Shown here piece after piece: positions 1 through 10,336 of a stretch of DNA of 64,000 nucleotides (position 1 is its first letter; each line of letters opens with the position of its first letter). The position numbers were made by a program, and so were the translations under genes. The notes under the pieces are model-generated. The model ran no database searches, was not told where the DNA came from, and was given only the letters and a program-made list of their open reading frames with translations. Origin of the DNA: an uncultured Acetatifactor sp. (GTDB taxonomy: Bacteria; Bacillota; Clostridia; Lachnospirales; Lachnospiraceae); assembly GCF_910585425.1 (NCBI RefSeq), contig NZ_CAJUCP010000019.1, positions 11,431-75,430 of the forward strand, given 5' to 3'.

Positions 1-1408
1 CCCATAATTTATCATATCCGTAATCCTTCTCGGGAGCCTGCACCTCCACGCCGAACAGCTCGTTGAAATACACGTTGAGGCCAGCACTGCCGTCGTAAAT
101 ATAGTAGAGCGTCCCCCCATCGGCCACGAACCTGCGCAGCTTGTCCCACTGGGAGGTGAGCATCCCCTTGCCGGAAGGCATGATGAGCATACGATAATCT
201 GACAGCTCTTCGCTGCTCCAGACGAAATCCACGTCGAGGCCACATCCCTTGGCCAGCAGCAGAGCGGTATAAATCTTATATAACGTGTTCCCGATATCCT
301 GATAGTACCCTTCCGGCACTACGATAGCAGTCTCCGCCTTGCGCGGACGATACCTTCCCACTTCCGCTTTCTTTGCAAAGGCCGCGTATTCGCTCAGTTC
401 CTTTCCGGAGGGTTTGAGACGCCCTTTTGTATCTACGATACCGAAGTACGGCTCGATGCAATATCCCTCCAGCGGCACCTCATGCCAGATGCTCTCATGG
501 AAATCATTATAGACCCATGGAAGGACACCCGTACTGCCGTTCAACAGATTACTGTAGAGCGATACCTTGAAATACCTTCCTATGATTTCCTCCGAATACA
601 TGATGGAGCTGAATCCCGGTGCTTCGCAGGTAAAGACCGGTGTGCCGCGTTTGTTCATCTTCACATGATAGGCCAGGGTATAATTCCTGCGGATGGTATC
701 AAGCCTTTCCTCGGGAGCGGGATAGCCGGGATAACAGGTGACCACCATATGGTCCAATATATCCGCCATGTCCCTGATGTCCATGCCGTAATTCGCGGCG
801 GCGATATGTCCGAAGCCCAGCGTCACCAGATGGTTGGAATCCACTGACTTTATGGCTCTGTACATGCGCTCTACCCATCGGGCCAGGGCGTCGCGGTCAT
901 AGGGCAGCTGCTCTGCCTTCGGATGCCTGGAATAGAACTCCGGTTCGTCACAGATGTCCCAGAACAGAATCTGCTCCTCTTCCCTGTAGGGCTCGATGAA
1001 ATGCTTCAGATGGCTCTCTGCCACGGTGACCATCTCTCCGGTGAAGAACGGGCGGTCGCCGCGGAAGGGCACGTCATAGTCTCTGGTGGCGACTCCTACC
1101 AGGAACCAGGGCATGATGTAGAGGTCGTATTTCCGGCACATTTCTATAAAAGCACGGAATTTTACGGAAAACTCTTCATTATACTTCCCTTCCTCCGGTT
1201 CCATGTAGCCCCAGTGCATGGGAATGCGCACGGCCTCCAGTCCCAGCGATGCAATGTGCTGCAGGTCTTTTTCGATAGTCTCCGGCCGCCAGTCCTCCCA
1301 GAAATTGCTGCAGATGTAGCTGGCGACATAGTTGATGCCTACGATGTGTGCAGGGCGGCCCGTCTTGTCCAGCAGCAGCCCATCTTCATTGAATCTGATA
1401 AAACCCAT
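1..1408 (-). CDS. Clan GH-A glycoside hydrolase with C-terminal beta-galactosidase trimerisation-like domain (partial)
   Basis: The reading frame is open from an ATG at 1408 (ribosome binding site AAAGGAGAG) to the window edge, so the C-terminus is missing; 469 residues are visible. The first 300 residues look like a (beta/alpha)8 barrel of clan GH-A (GH5/GH42-like). The motif WDICDEPEF places a likely acid/base at Glu155, and FTCEAPG a likely nucleophile at Glu262. Residues from about 330 (SGKELSEYAAF, then VVPEGYYQD and MLIMPSGKG) resemble the class I amidotransferase-like trimerisation domain of GH42-type enzymes. No signal peptide is seen, so it should act in the cytoplasm on sugars brought in by the adjacent ABC importer. 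A beta-mannosidase, beta-galactosidase or related activity is possible; the substrate cannot be read from the sequence. Confidence 0.85.
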   Translation of the reverse strand, partial: MGFIRFNEDGLLLDKTGRPAHIVGINYVASYICSNFWEDWRPETIEKDLQHIASLGLEAVRIPMHWGYMEPEEGKYNEEFSVKFRAFIEMCRKYDLYIMPWFLVGVATRDYDVPFRGDRPFFTGEMVTVAESHLKHFIEPYREEEQILFWDICDEPEFYSRHPKAEQLPYDRDALARWVERMYRAIKSVDSNHLVTLGFGHIAAANYGMDIRDMADILDHMVVTCYPGYPAPEERLDTIRRNYTLAYHVKMNKRGTPVFTCEAPGFSSIMYSEEIIGRYFKVSLYSNLLNGSTGVLPWVYNDFHESIWHEVPLEGYCIEPYFGIVDTKGRLKPSGKELSEYAAFAKKAEVGRYRPRKAETAIVVPEGYYQDIGNTLYKIYTALLLAKGCGLDVDFVWSSEELSDYRMLIMPSGKGMLTSQWDKLRRFVADGGTLYYIYDGSAGLNVYFNELFGVEVQAPEKDYGYDKLW

Positions 1409-1641
1409 TTCCCACTCTCCTTTTTCTGCATTTATACTGCACATCGGTTAAATTTGCGGTGCAACCCGACTGCAGACCGCCAGCCAAGTACTTTCCCGGA
1501 GACGCTACTGTAAATCCTGACGGTCTGCAGTATATCTGTGTTTATGTCTGGAATGGTTTTTCTGGAAAGAGGGACGCGCAGCCTATCTAAGCCACAGCGT
1601 CCCCAATCCTATATTGCCTGAGTCCTCTCAGGGCCTTGGAA
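1409..1641. other. Intergenic region with a long-loop inverted repeat
   Basis: This 233-base gap separates the hydrolase from the solute-binding protein gene. It contains a perfect 10-bp inverted repeat, CTGCAGACCG at 1470-1479 and CGGTCTGCAG at 1521-1530, around a 41-base loop. No U-tract follows on either strand, so a plain terminator is unlikely. It could be a leader or RNA-processing structure between the importer genes and the hydrolase gene. No open reading frame stands out. Confidence 0.4.
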
Positions 1642-3294
1642 TCAGTTGGAATAGCCGTAGGTCTTGTTCAAATCCTCTATGAAAGGCTCCCAGAGGCTCC
1701 TGTATTCGTCGAGATAGGCATCCCATGTGCTGTCTACATCTACATCAGTACAGATTATCTCTGTCATTTTCGAGTTGTATGGGAAAGAGAAATTTTCCTT
1801 CAGGTCGCCCTGGTAGTTCTCATAATTCTCACTGGGAAGATAAATATTTTTCGCATTTGCACAAGCGTTAGCAGCAATATTAAATACTTTGATATCCTGC
1901 TCATTAGCATCACTCAGTCCGGTTGCTGCAAACTCATCTGGACACCAACTTAAGAAAAAAAATGGAAAATTATTAGCGTCCTTCAATGCAGCACCATTTT
2001 TCATGGTAATCTTGCCATTTTCGTCAAACTCCCAATCGACTCCTGGTATTCCACAGTAGATGGACGTGTTCCCTTCCCTGCTGTAAAGCCAATCTGTGAA
2101 ATCCAATATCCGCTCCAGAACCTTTTCATCTGTATCCGGGCTAAACACCGTAGTGGTCCAATAATTATAGTCCACAGTTGATGCCCCCATGCTTCCATCA
2201 TCCGCAGTAACGACTACATAGCCTAAATCTTCAATGCTGTCTCTCCCGGTTCCCTGTTCATACTGTAATCGGATATAAGCTATGTCCGAGGCTGGAGCTC
2301 CATAAGGCATAGCTGCTGATTGTCCCGCAGCAAAGCTGTTCAGGGAGTCCACATCTGACTTGGTGTAATATTCCGCATCCAAGAGACCTGCCTTATACCA
2401 TGACTGTAATAGTTTGAGCATTTCCTTGCATCCGTCCATTTCTGGTACAAATGAAAAGCCATCTTCCATCTCTACAATCGTGTTCTCTGAGATTCCATAT
2501 GCGCTTCCCATCAGCTTCAGCAACCAGAAGTTGCCACCATCCAACACTATCTGGGTCAGCTTTGCTTCCTGGACCTTTTCCAGATATTCCTGCAGTTCGG
2601 AAATCGTTACGATTCCTTCGCTGCCAAAATCTTCCATTCCTACCTGTTTCGCCAGGTCTTTTCTGTAGAACATGACAGTCGATCTGTAAAAAGTAGACGC
2701 ATCCGAGTAGAGGCCGAATATGCTGTGGGGAATCGCGTAAACCTTACCGTCTATCTCCAGTAGATTTCTCGCTCCGCTTACGTCCATCGCATGGGCTATA
2801 TTCGGCCATTTGTCTTCCCACCCGTCCGGCAGCGCCTGGAGAAGGCCTTCCTCTACATGTTTCTTATAGGAAGATATCCCAAAAGTCATATACCACAAAG
2901 AATCTGGCATAGAGCCCGTATTGATCCATGTCTGGATTTTCTCGCTGGCCTCGCTTCCCTCGCAGGCCCACATTTCCGGCTCGATGTTGAATCTGTCAAC
3001 AATATACTGATAAAGAGAATCCTGCGTATAGTCAACCCCGGAGCCCATCATATTGACGCTGAAACTGGATGTATAGGTGAACGGTATTGTCTCCTCATAG
3101 GCTGCATGCCCACCCGCCTCATCTGAGCTGGCCTCTCCTCCTTCAGAGCTCTTCTCTTCCCCTGCGCTGTTTTCCTGGCTGCTCTCCACCTTTGTCCGGC
3201 TGTCCGAACCTGCATCATCCTGCTTGTCCCCGCAACCTGCCAATGCCGAAATCACAAGCATTCCGCATAACAGTAACGCCACTTGTCTTTTCAT
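1642..3294 (-). CDS. Sugar ABC transporter solute-binding lipoprotein
   Basis: The 550-residue product begins with a lipoprotein signal peptide ending in the lipobox LAGC (Cys21), followed by a Ser/Glu-rich linker to about residue 65. The rest fits the large LipO-like extracellular solute-binding family that works with LplB/LplC-type permeases; its length is normal for that family. The start codon has an AGGAGG site eight bases upstream. Two permease genes lie just upstream in the same direction, so the protein should capture an oligosaccharide outside the membrane. No ATPase gene is nearby; such importers usually share an MsmK-type ATPase, and one is encoded at 33117-34241. Confidence 0.93.
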   Translation of the reverse strand: MKRQVALLLCGMLVISALAGCGDKQDDAGSDSRTKVESSQENSAGEEKSSEGGEASSDEAGGHAAYEETIPFTYTSSFSVNMMGSGVDYTQDSLYQYIVDRFNIEPEMWACEGSEASEKIQTWINTGSMPDSLWYMTFGISSYKKHVEEGLLQALPDGWEDKWPNIAHAMDVSGARNLLEIDGKVYAIPHSIFGLYSDASTFYRSTVMFYRKDLAKQVGMEDFGSEGIVTISELQEYLEKVQEAKLTQIVLDGGNFWLLKLMGSAYGISENTIVEMEDGFSFVPEMDGCKEMLKLLQSWYKAGLLDAEYYTKSDVDSLNSFAAGQSAAMPYGAPASDIAYIRLQYEQGTGRDSIEDLGYVVVTADDGSMGASTVDYNYWTTTVFSPDTDEKVLERILDFTDWLYSREGNTSIYCGIPGVDWEFDENGKITMKNGAALKDANNFPFFFLSWCPDEFAATGLSDANEQDIKVFNIAANACANAKNIYLPSENYENYQGDLKENFSFPYNSKMTEIICTDVDVDSTWDAYLDEYRSLWEPFIEDLNKTYGYSN

Positions 3295-3381
3295 GTGTTT
3301 TCCTCCTGTCTTTGTTTACCTTAATTGTGTCTGATGCTGTTTATCTCAAACCTGCTTCTACAGGGTATGATTCCATATTCC

Positions 3382-4284
3382 CTACATTTTTACCGCACCT
3401 ATCAGGACACCTTTCACGAAGTATTTCTGGAGGAACGGATAGACCACCATGATGGGCAGCATGACTGCGAACACGGATGCCATCTGGATGCCCTCTGAAA
3501 AAAGGTTGGTCTGACGTGCTGCGGAAGATAATGTCTTAGCCGCCATGTTCGACCGAGAGGCGTTGCTGATGATAGACCGCAGGAACAACTGGAGCACGCT
3601 CTTTTTCCCACTGTTCAAAAGCAAAAGCGGCCAATACCATGTATTCCAGTACCCCACCGCTGTAAACAGAGAGAATGTAGCGAGCAGCGGCTTCTGTAAG
3701 GGAAGCATAATCTTTACGAAAATCGTGATTTCCGAAGCCCCGTCAATCATGGCGGCATCCTGTAAATCCATGGGAATCGATTCAAAGCCGTTCTTCATGA
3801 TGATGATGTTATAGGAGGAGGCCAGGCCAAGCAGCACGATTCCAGTATAGGTATCCAGCAGCCCCAGATTCCGAATCAACATATAGGTAGGGATTACGCC
3901 ACCGCCCAGAAACATGGTGAGGATCATCATCCGGAAGAACAGCTTTCTGCCGGGGAAATCCCTGGAATATGCATAGGCTACCATGGTGGACACTGCCATT
4001 CCGGCAGCCGTCCCGCCTATCGTGAGCAGTATAGTAGACCGATAGGCTGACAAAAGGGCGCTCCCCCTACCGAGCAGATATTTATAATTTTCCAGTGTAA
4101 ATTTCCGCGGCAGCCAGGAAAAGGGATGCTTGGTATATTCCGCTGAGCTCTCGAAGGAAATCACGATTGCGTTCCAGAAGGGAACCACAATCAATATCGC
4201 CAGCAGCGTCAGTACTATCATTGCAATGATTTCCGTATTGTGCCATTTCTTTTTCTTTGTCGCTGTTTTTTTCATCTTTGCCAT
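3382..4284 (-). CDS. Sugar ABC transporter permease, LplC/YtcP type
   Basis: This 300-residue integral membrane protein has about six hydrophobic segments after a Lys-rich N-terminus. It carries the MalG-type EAA loop, visible as MDLQDAAMIDGASEITIF. It pairs with the permease ending at 4303, 18 bases upstream, and with the solute-binding protein at 1642-3294. The ATG has an AGGAGG site. It belongs to the group that handles complex oligosaccharides together with LipO-type binding proteins. Confidence 0.93.
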   Translation of the reverse strand: MAKMKKTATKKKKWHNTEIIAMIVLTLLAILIVVPFWNAIVISFESSAEYTKHPFSWLPRKFTLENYKYLLGRGSALLSAYRSTILLTIGGTAAGMAVSTMVAYAYSRDFPGRKLFFRMMILTMFLGGGVIPTYMLIRNLGLLDTYTGIVLLGLASSYNIIIMKNGFESIPMDLQDAAMIDGASEITIFVKIMLPLQKPLLATFSLFTAVGYWNTWYWPLLLLNSGKKSVLQLFLRSIISNASRSNMAAKTLSSAARQTNLFSEGIQMASVFAVMLPIMVVYPFLQKYFVKGVLIGAVKM

Positions 4285-4302
4285 CCTTCGCTTCCTCCTG
4301 TT

Positions 4303-5280
4303 CTACTGAATCAGCCTCTCTCCGCTAATCTTGCCCACTACAGTGTTCGCGAGAACCAGCAGTATGAAATTAATTACAGCCTTGAACAGGCCTACTGCCG
4401 TGGAAAATCCATAGTTTGGAGTGGATGCAAAAGTGATATCGTAGATGTAGGTGTCCAGAATCTGCGCCGTTTCAGTTACAATGGCATTCCGCATATTGAA
4501 TATCTGGTCGAATCCGGCATCCATCACTCCCCCTACTGCCAGGATGAACATGATTATGATGGTTGATTTGATGCCAGGCAGCATCACATATCGGATGCGC
4601 TGCAGCCTGGTAGCGCCATCGATATCCGCAGCCTCATAGAGAGTGGGATCGATGCCGGCTAACGCGGCCATGTAGATGATCGCCGACCAGCCGACTCCCT
4701 TCCAGATGGAAGTGGCATAGAGCATAGGGCGAAACAAAGGGACATTCCCCAGGAAGTTCATCTTCTCGATGCCAAGGTTCGCCAGCATTACATTGATTGC
4801 ACCGTTGCTGGACAGGAAGTTGCCCAGTATGGCGGAGACTACGATCCAGGATAGGAAATGGGGAAAGGTGAAAATCGTCTGATATACCTTTTTCAGCTTA
4901 GTCCCCCGCATTTCCGTAATCAATACCGCCAGGATGATTGGAGCGGGAAATTCGAAAATCAGTCTGCTGATGCTGATGACCAGAGTGTTCGTAATGGCGC
5001 GCTTTGCGGCCGGTATGATGAAGATTCGCCTGAAATGCTTCAGCCCCACCCATTCGCTCCCCAGCACTCCCAGGCTCGCTTTGTAGTCCTCGAACGCCAT
5101 CAGGACGCCGTACATAGGGCCATAGCAGAAAACGATGAGCCAGACCAGAAAGGGAAGCGCCAGCAGATATAACCATCTCGCTTTCCAGATTCTGAGCAGC
5201 AGCGTTCCCTTTTTCTTACTGTTGCTGCCTTGTTTCCTGCTTTTGGTGGTACTGGTGTTCACGATACCTTTGTCAGCCAT
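4303..5280 (-). CDS. Sugar ABC transporter permease, LplB type
   Basis: The 325-residue protein is the first of the two permeases of the importer. It has six membrane segments and an EAA loop in the form DPTLYEAADIDGATRLQRIR. The start at 5280 (MADKG) is preferred because it has AAAGGA eight bases upstream; an upstream in-frame ATG at 5325 has a poorer site. It is followed closely by the second permease and the binding protein, which indicates one transcript. Confidence 0.92.
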   Translation of the reverse strand: MADKGIVNTSTTKSRKQGSNSKKKGTLLLRIWKARWLYLLALPFLVWLIVFCYGPMYGVLMAFEDYKASLGVLGSEWVGLKHFRRIFIIPAAKRAITNTLVISISRLIFEFPAPIILAVLITEMRGTKLKKVYQTIFTFPHFLSWIVVSAILGNFLSSNGAINVMLANLGIEKMNFLGNVPLFRPMLYATSIWKGVGWSAIIYMAALAGIDPTLYEAADIDGATRLQRIRYVMLPGIKSTIIIMFILAVGGVMDAGFDQIFNMRNAIVTETAQILDTYIYDITFASTPNYGFSTAVGLFKAVINFILLVLANTVVGKISGERLIQ

Positions 5281-5389
5281 AATCTGTTCCTTTCCGTTGT
5301 TTTTCTGTAGCTCTGTGAGCCGCATAGCCGTTTCTCTTAACCCATATAATCCTCATATACTTACTTTTCATGCATTGCGGATGCTTCCG

Positions 5390-6451
5390 TCAACTGGCAA
5401 TCCGCTTCACTACCCGGGAAAGCTGACCGGCAGCCACTCCTCTGGAATTGCAGAGGCTTTCGATGCCAAGCTCCAGGGGGATGATTTCGAGCAATGTGGC
5501 CGTGGCCGAATCCTCATGTCCGATATGGCAAACCAGCTGGTTCTCACGGCTTACCACATCGGTGCGGTTTGTAATCAGCAGCACCTTCCCGCCATACTGA
5601 AGCACATTCTCCCTCACCTCATCGCACTTGGCGTTGTATCTTCTGTCAAAATCGTAGACCAGCACGCCGAATCCGGGCCGAATCAGTTCGATGGGGCCAT
5701 GGATGAACTGTGCCGCCGTGAATCGGGATGAATAGAACTTTCCGGCCTCCTCCGCCACGATTTCGCTGTGGCAGGCTGTGGTATAGGAATATCCGGAACC
5801 AATGCAAATCAAGAATTCGATATCGGATATGAACTCAGAGACATCATGTCCCAGACTTTTGTCCGAAATCATGCACTCTATCCTGTCGGCGCATTTCTCC
5901 AGCCGACTGCGCAGCGCCTCCATTTCTTCCTCGCCACATCCGGTCAGCCGGTAGGCCAGCAGCATCATGGCAGCCAGCGTATTCGTATAGGTCTTCGTGG
6001 AAGTGAGGTATTCCGTACCTGCATAGATGCCGCAGGCCAGCTTGGTCATGGAATGGAGATGGCTGTTCGGATAATTGGTCACGGACACCACCGGCACGAA
6101 AGCGGGAAGCTTGTCCAGAAGATCCAGCACCTCGGGGCTCTCCCCTGACTGGGATACCGCTATCACTATGGTTTCCTGTGTGTAAAAGCATTCCTCTCTG
6201 GACTGCAGTTCAAAGGACTCTATAGTGGATGCATGAAAGCCGTAATCCTGCAGGAATTTCATGGTGATATAGCAGGCGAACAGGGAACTTCCCATCCCTG
6301 TGAGAATGATGTGGGGGTTCTGTCTATCGCGCATTAGCTCTGCCAGCGAACGCCGCAGCTCCCGCTCCCCAAATGCCTGCTCTATGAATTCCCGCAGTAC
6401 AACGGGCTGCTGGCGGATTTCATCCATAAAGGAAACCGATTTATATTTCAT
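5390..6451 (-). CDS. SIS-domain sugar isomerase/deglycase-like protein
   Basis: The 353-residue protein has two SIS (sugar isomerase) domains, as in AgaS and the isomerase half of GlmS. The first carries LTGMGSSLFACYITMKFL near residue 55 with IAVSQSGESPEVLDLL; the second carries IGSGYSYTTACHSEIVAEEA followed by FIHGPIELI. There is no glutaminase domain, so it probably converts or deaminates a phosphorylated amino sugar or glycated sugar rather than making one. It is the first gene of the unit that continues into the importer, which suggests the imported glycan contains an amino sugar. The start at 6451 is chosen for its spacing from AAAGGAG. Confidence 0.85.
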   Translation of the reverse strand: MKYKSVSFMDEIRQQPVVLREFIEQAFGERELRRSLAELMRDRQNPHIILTGMGSSLFACYITMKFLQDYGFHASTIESFELQSREECFYTQETIVIAVSQSGESPEVLDLLDKLPAFVPVVSVTNYPNSHLHSMTKLACGIYAGTEYLTSTKTYTNTLAAMMLLAYRLTGCGEEEMEALRSRLEKCADRIECMISDKSLGHDVSEFISDIEFLICIGSGYSYTTACHSEIVAEEAGKFYSSRFTAAQFIHGPIELIRPGFGVLVYDFDRRYNAKCDEVRENVLQYGGKVLLITNRTDVVSRENQLVCHIGHEDSATATLLEIIPLELGIESLCNSRGVAAGQLSRVVKRIAS

Positions 6452-6657
6452 TCTCATTCTCCTTTGCTCTTTTCCAAAATTTTAAAACGGGATATTGAAG
6501 GTTTTATACTCTATACTTTTATATTATGTAGAAATATTTCTTTAATTATTATAGATAATAAGGTATTTTTATTAATTTTGCAATATCAAGATTGCCCAAT
6601 ATTCCTACTGATTTTTTGTGGAATTTTACCAAACGAAAATGGATGGGCAAAAGTGCA
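6452..6657 (-). promoter_or_regulatory. AT-rich upstream region of the SIS/importer operon
   Basis: About 200 bases of very AT-rich sequence precede the SIS gene, in clear contrast with the surrounding genes. Several TATAAT-like hexamers occur on the minus strand around 6515-6560. I could not match one to a good -35 at 16-18 bases, so the exact promoter is not assigned. The gap and the terminator at 6658-6700 suggest that this operon is transcribed independently. Confidence 0.4.
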
Positions 6658-6700
6658 AAAAGCTGCTGCCCATTTGAAGCAACATGAAGCAACAGCTTTT
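6658..6700 (-). terminator. Intrinsic terminator after the GH36 gene
   Basis: A 12-bp stem (AAAAGCTGTTGC pairing with GCAGCAGCTTTT, one G-U pair) is followed on the minus strand by TTTTTGC. It lies about 50 bases beyond the stop codon of the GH36 gene. Confidence 0.65.
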
Positions 6701-6748
6701 CGCCGGATGATTGTTTGGATTGTTTGATTGGAATGTTTTCCTGTAATG

Positions 6749-8683
6749 TTATTGCCTGATGTATTCCACAGCCAGGCTGCTCCTGGGCCGCTTCAGCTCA
6801 AAGGCGTATCCTGCAGCTAAGGTGCTTCCGCCGACTATCCGTTCCGTCATATGATAATCCTCGTCCGATATCCGAAGCAGATAATCGCTGTCCATGTCCA
6901 GTCCCCGCAGTGCGATAGTATGCTGCTCCTCTTTGTCCTCTTCCCGGCGGAAGACAAGGAGCACGCCGCTGTCCCGACTGCCGAACTGGCACATGCTCCA
7001 GTGGTCTTCCCGCAGGTCTGCCGTTGACAATGGGTAGAAATCCTCTTCCCAATACCCCCTTAGCCTTTTGTATTCCGCGAGAGCCGCATGGATTCTCTCA
7101 AAATCACATGCCTCGTCACGGACATCAAAGGAACCAGCAAGTCCATTGCTCATGGCAGACCGCATGTCATATGCGGCAGCATCCCATGACGCGATTGCAT
7201 GGTAAACCATATAGCCGGAAAGCCCCAGGTTCTGATTCTGGTTCCACAATGCTGTCTTCATGGATTCAGAAGCCGGGTAGCATCCGGTATCGCTCCTCCA
7301 GCAGAACACGGTTCGGATACTGGACTCCAGATCAATCCTGTTACCACCGCTGGCACAATTGTCAATCATCAGATGTGGAAACCGCTCCAGAAGAGCGTCC
7401 CAAAATCGATACAGACCTTCTATATGTTTTATTTCAGTAATTCCTTTTCGATATATGGAATCCTTTTCCGCCCAAAAGATATCAGGATAGATATTGAAGT
7501 CATGTCGGTATATATCAATCTGATTCTCATCAATAAAATCGCCAATCAACCCTGTAATCCAGTCCACGGCTTCAGGATTCGACATGTCGAACAACATTCC
7601 TGCACAGCCTACGTTGCAGAAGCCATCGGCATCCTCCTCCCCCGGTTCGCCCCGGAGCAGGAATTCCGGGTGCTCTCTGGCTGTCTCCGTACCCCGGTAG
7701 ACCCGCTCAGGCTCAAACCATACCATGGTGCGGAGCCCTTTTTCATGGGCGTATTTCGAGATGCCTGAAAGCCCGTCCAGGCCCTCCCTGAAAGAGTAAT
7801 TGCCCACCCCTTTCGGGAAGCCTCCGGCAAACCAGGCGGCATCCATCCAATAAACGTCAAAATATGCGCATCTTTCAGCGTAATCTATCTCCTGCATCTG
7901 GCCGCTCGTCGTATTCCACTGAGGAATCTTATAGCTGTAGCGGTCGAAGTTCTGAAGGGCCATGGGCATCTTCATTTGGTCGCCGAATCTTCTCTTCGGG
8001 CTGAAATACTCTTTCATCAGCCGCCGGAACCGATTGTGCGCTGCCACGGCGTTTCCCTCATATGCCATGAGCAATATCTTTGGAAACCGCAGGCTTTCAT
8101 GTGGTTCCATATAAAAATGCACGTCCGGCAATCCGGATTTCAAGATGAAACCATCTTTATCTCTGAACAGTTCATAAAACCATGTCCCGCTCCAGCCTAT
8201 GCCACAGATCAGGCCGTCATGGGAGCCACAGATATCGAAAAAGGGAAACGCGCCTTGGGAGGATTTCCCGTTCTTCGGCCTGATGGATATGGAATCCCCG
8301 ATTTCCACCTTGTTCGTAAAAGGGAGAAAACTTTCCCCTGTGCAGCTGTCCCCCAGGATTCCCTTATGAATAAGGGGCTCCTGCGGCGGCAGGGGAATCC
8401 TAAGATATGCGATGTCCAGCTCCGTAAGGAATCTGCTGGGCTCATCCGAGTGATTCGTTGCCGTCATCTGCCAGTCCACGGCTCCGAACTCGGGATATTG
8501 CTTCATGCATATCGTGAACTCCATGCCGCCTTTTCGGATACAGAAGGATTCCGTAAGGTCTTCAGGACGATAAAACAGGATTTCCTGGCCACCATAGCAA
8601 ATCCGCGCAAAACGCCCTTCCGCAGATTTTGAGCCTTCCAGCAGATTCCTTCTGATATGTCGCGCTATATAATTTGTTTCCAT
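6749..8683 (-). CDS. Alpha-galactosidase-like glycoside hydrolase, family GH36
   Basis: The 644-residue protein has the GH36 layout: an N-terminal beta-sandwich (1-230), a catalytic barrel (240-560) and a C-terminal beta-domain. The nucleophile motif is IYRHDFN (Asp395), the acid/base lies in CWRSDTGCYP (Asp465), and the cysteine-glycine substrate-binding loop is NCASGGNRID (442-451). MVWFEPERV matches the conserved barrel strand 4 region. There is no signal peptide, so it acts in the cytoplasm. Alpha-galactosidase is the commonest activity; alpha-N-acetylgalactosaminidase is an alternative and would fit the neighbouring SIS protein. The gene follows the GH172 gene after a terminator-like hairpin and has its own AGGAAAGG site. 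Confidence 0.9.
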   Translation of the reverse strand: METNYIARHIRRNLLEGSKSAEGRFARICYGGQEILFYRPEDLTESFCIRKGGMEFTICMKQYPEFGAVDWQMTATNHSDEPSRFLTELDIAYLRIPLPPQEPLIHKGILGDSCTGESFLPFTNKVEIGDSISIRPKNGKSSQGAFPFFDICGSHDGLICGIGWSGTWFYELFRDKDGFILKSGLPDVHFYMEPHESLRFPKILLMAYEGNAVAAHNRFRRLMKEYFSPKRRFGDQMKMPMALQNFDRYSYKIPQWNTTSGQMQEIDYAERCAYFDVYWMDAAWFAGGFPKGVGNYSFREGLDGLSGISKYAHEKGLRTMVWFEPERVYRGTETAREHPEFLLRGEPGEEDADGFCNVGCAGMLFDMSNPEAVDWITGLIGDFIDENQIDIYRHDFNIYPDIFWAEKDSIYRKGITEIKHIEGLYRFWDALLERFPHLMIDNCASGGNRIDLESSIRTVFCWRSDTGCYPASESMKTALWNQNQNLGLSGYMVYHAIASWDAAAYDMRSAMSNGLAGSFDVRDEACDFERIHAALAEYKRLRGYWEEDFYPLSTADLREDHWSMCQFGSRDSGVLLVFRREEDKEEQHTIALRGLDMDSDYLLRISDEDYHMTERIVGGSTLAAGYAFELKRPRSSLAVEYIRQ

Positions 8684-8726
8684 ATATTATCCTTTCCTGT
8701 GCTTGAATCGAACTTGCCGATAGAAA

Positions 8727-8757
8727 AGGCAGCCAGCTATCTGAAAACCAGCTGCCT
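8727..8757 (-). terminator. Hairpin between the GH172 and GH36 genes
   Basis: AGGCAGC and GCTGCCT form a stem with internal CAGCT/AGCTG pairing, followed by TTTTCT on the minus strand. It may be a partial terminator that lowers GH36 expression relative to GH172. Confidence 0.6.
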
Positions 8758-8784
8758 CCTCTCCATATATGGTATCATGTATAT

Positions 8785-9852
<1,068 letters not shown>

Positions 9853-9903
9853 TTTCGTCCTCCTTTTTCATCAATTGCCTAAAAAACACGAAGTTTGGGG
9901 CCC

Positions 9904-10254
9904 TTAAAGACGGCCGTACTTCCGCCGCGCATCCACCATAGCCTGGTAATTCTCTGCCGGAATTCCCTTGAAGATCCACAGATAAGCCGGATCATCGGGG
10001 GCTACCTCCCAATATCCGGGAATGCAGCGGATTGCGCAATGCCCCAGCGTCTCCGCGACCTCAATCAGGAGATCGGCATTGTAACAGATTGCCCTTTCCT
10101 TTTCGGCCTCACTGAGCTTATCAAACACAAACCCAAGGACCGGTTCCCTGCCAAACATCTCCTGAAACAGATGGAATTCCAGTTCCCAGAAAGGAATCTC
10201 ATCCTCGGGCTGTTGACAGTTTAACGCTGCAAGCATCCTTTTCTTTGGTGTCAT
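9904..10254 (-). pseudogene. Truncated uroporphyrinogen decarboxylase-family gene (N-terminal third)
   Basis: The 116-residue product starts like UroD-family proteins (MTPKKRMLAAL, then DEIPFWELEF), which include HemE and the MtaA/MtbA-type corrinoid methyltransferases. Family members are usually 330-380 residues; here a TAA ends the frame after ARRKYGRL and the GH172 gene begins 51 bases later. The start has a good GGGAGGAAT site. No continuation of the barrel is seen in the other frames before the next gene. It is probably a decayed remnant, although a short expressed protein cannot be excluded. Confidence 0.7.
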
Positions 10255-10336
10255 ATCCCATTCCTCCCTCTCATAATGTACGCTCTTCCTCAGTTATAGT
10301 AATATGGTTCCCTGCACTATAGTGGTTCGGCTCCGG

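Noticed and set aside
482..1513. Plus-strand open frames of 121 and 196 codons
   Set aside because: They lie opposite the clear minus-strand glycoside hydrolase with conserved catalytic motifs and have no ribosome binding sites or family features.
1470..1530. Possible riboswitch around the CTGCAGACCG inverted repeat
   Set aside because: No conserved core of a known riboswitch class was recognised, and there is no expression platform with a terminator.
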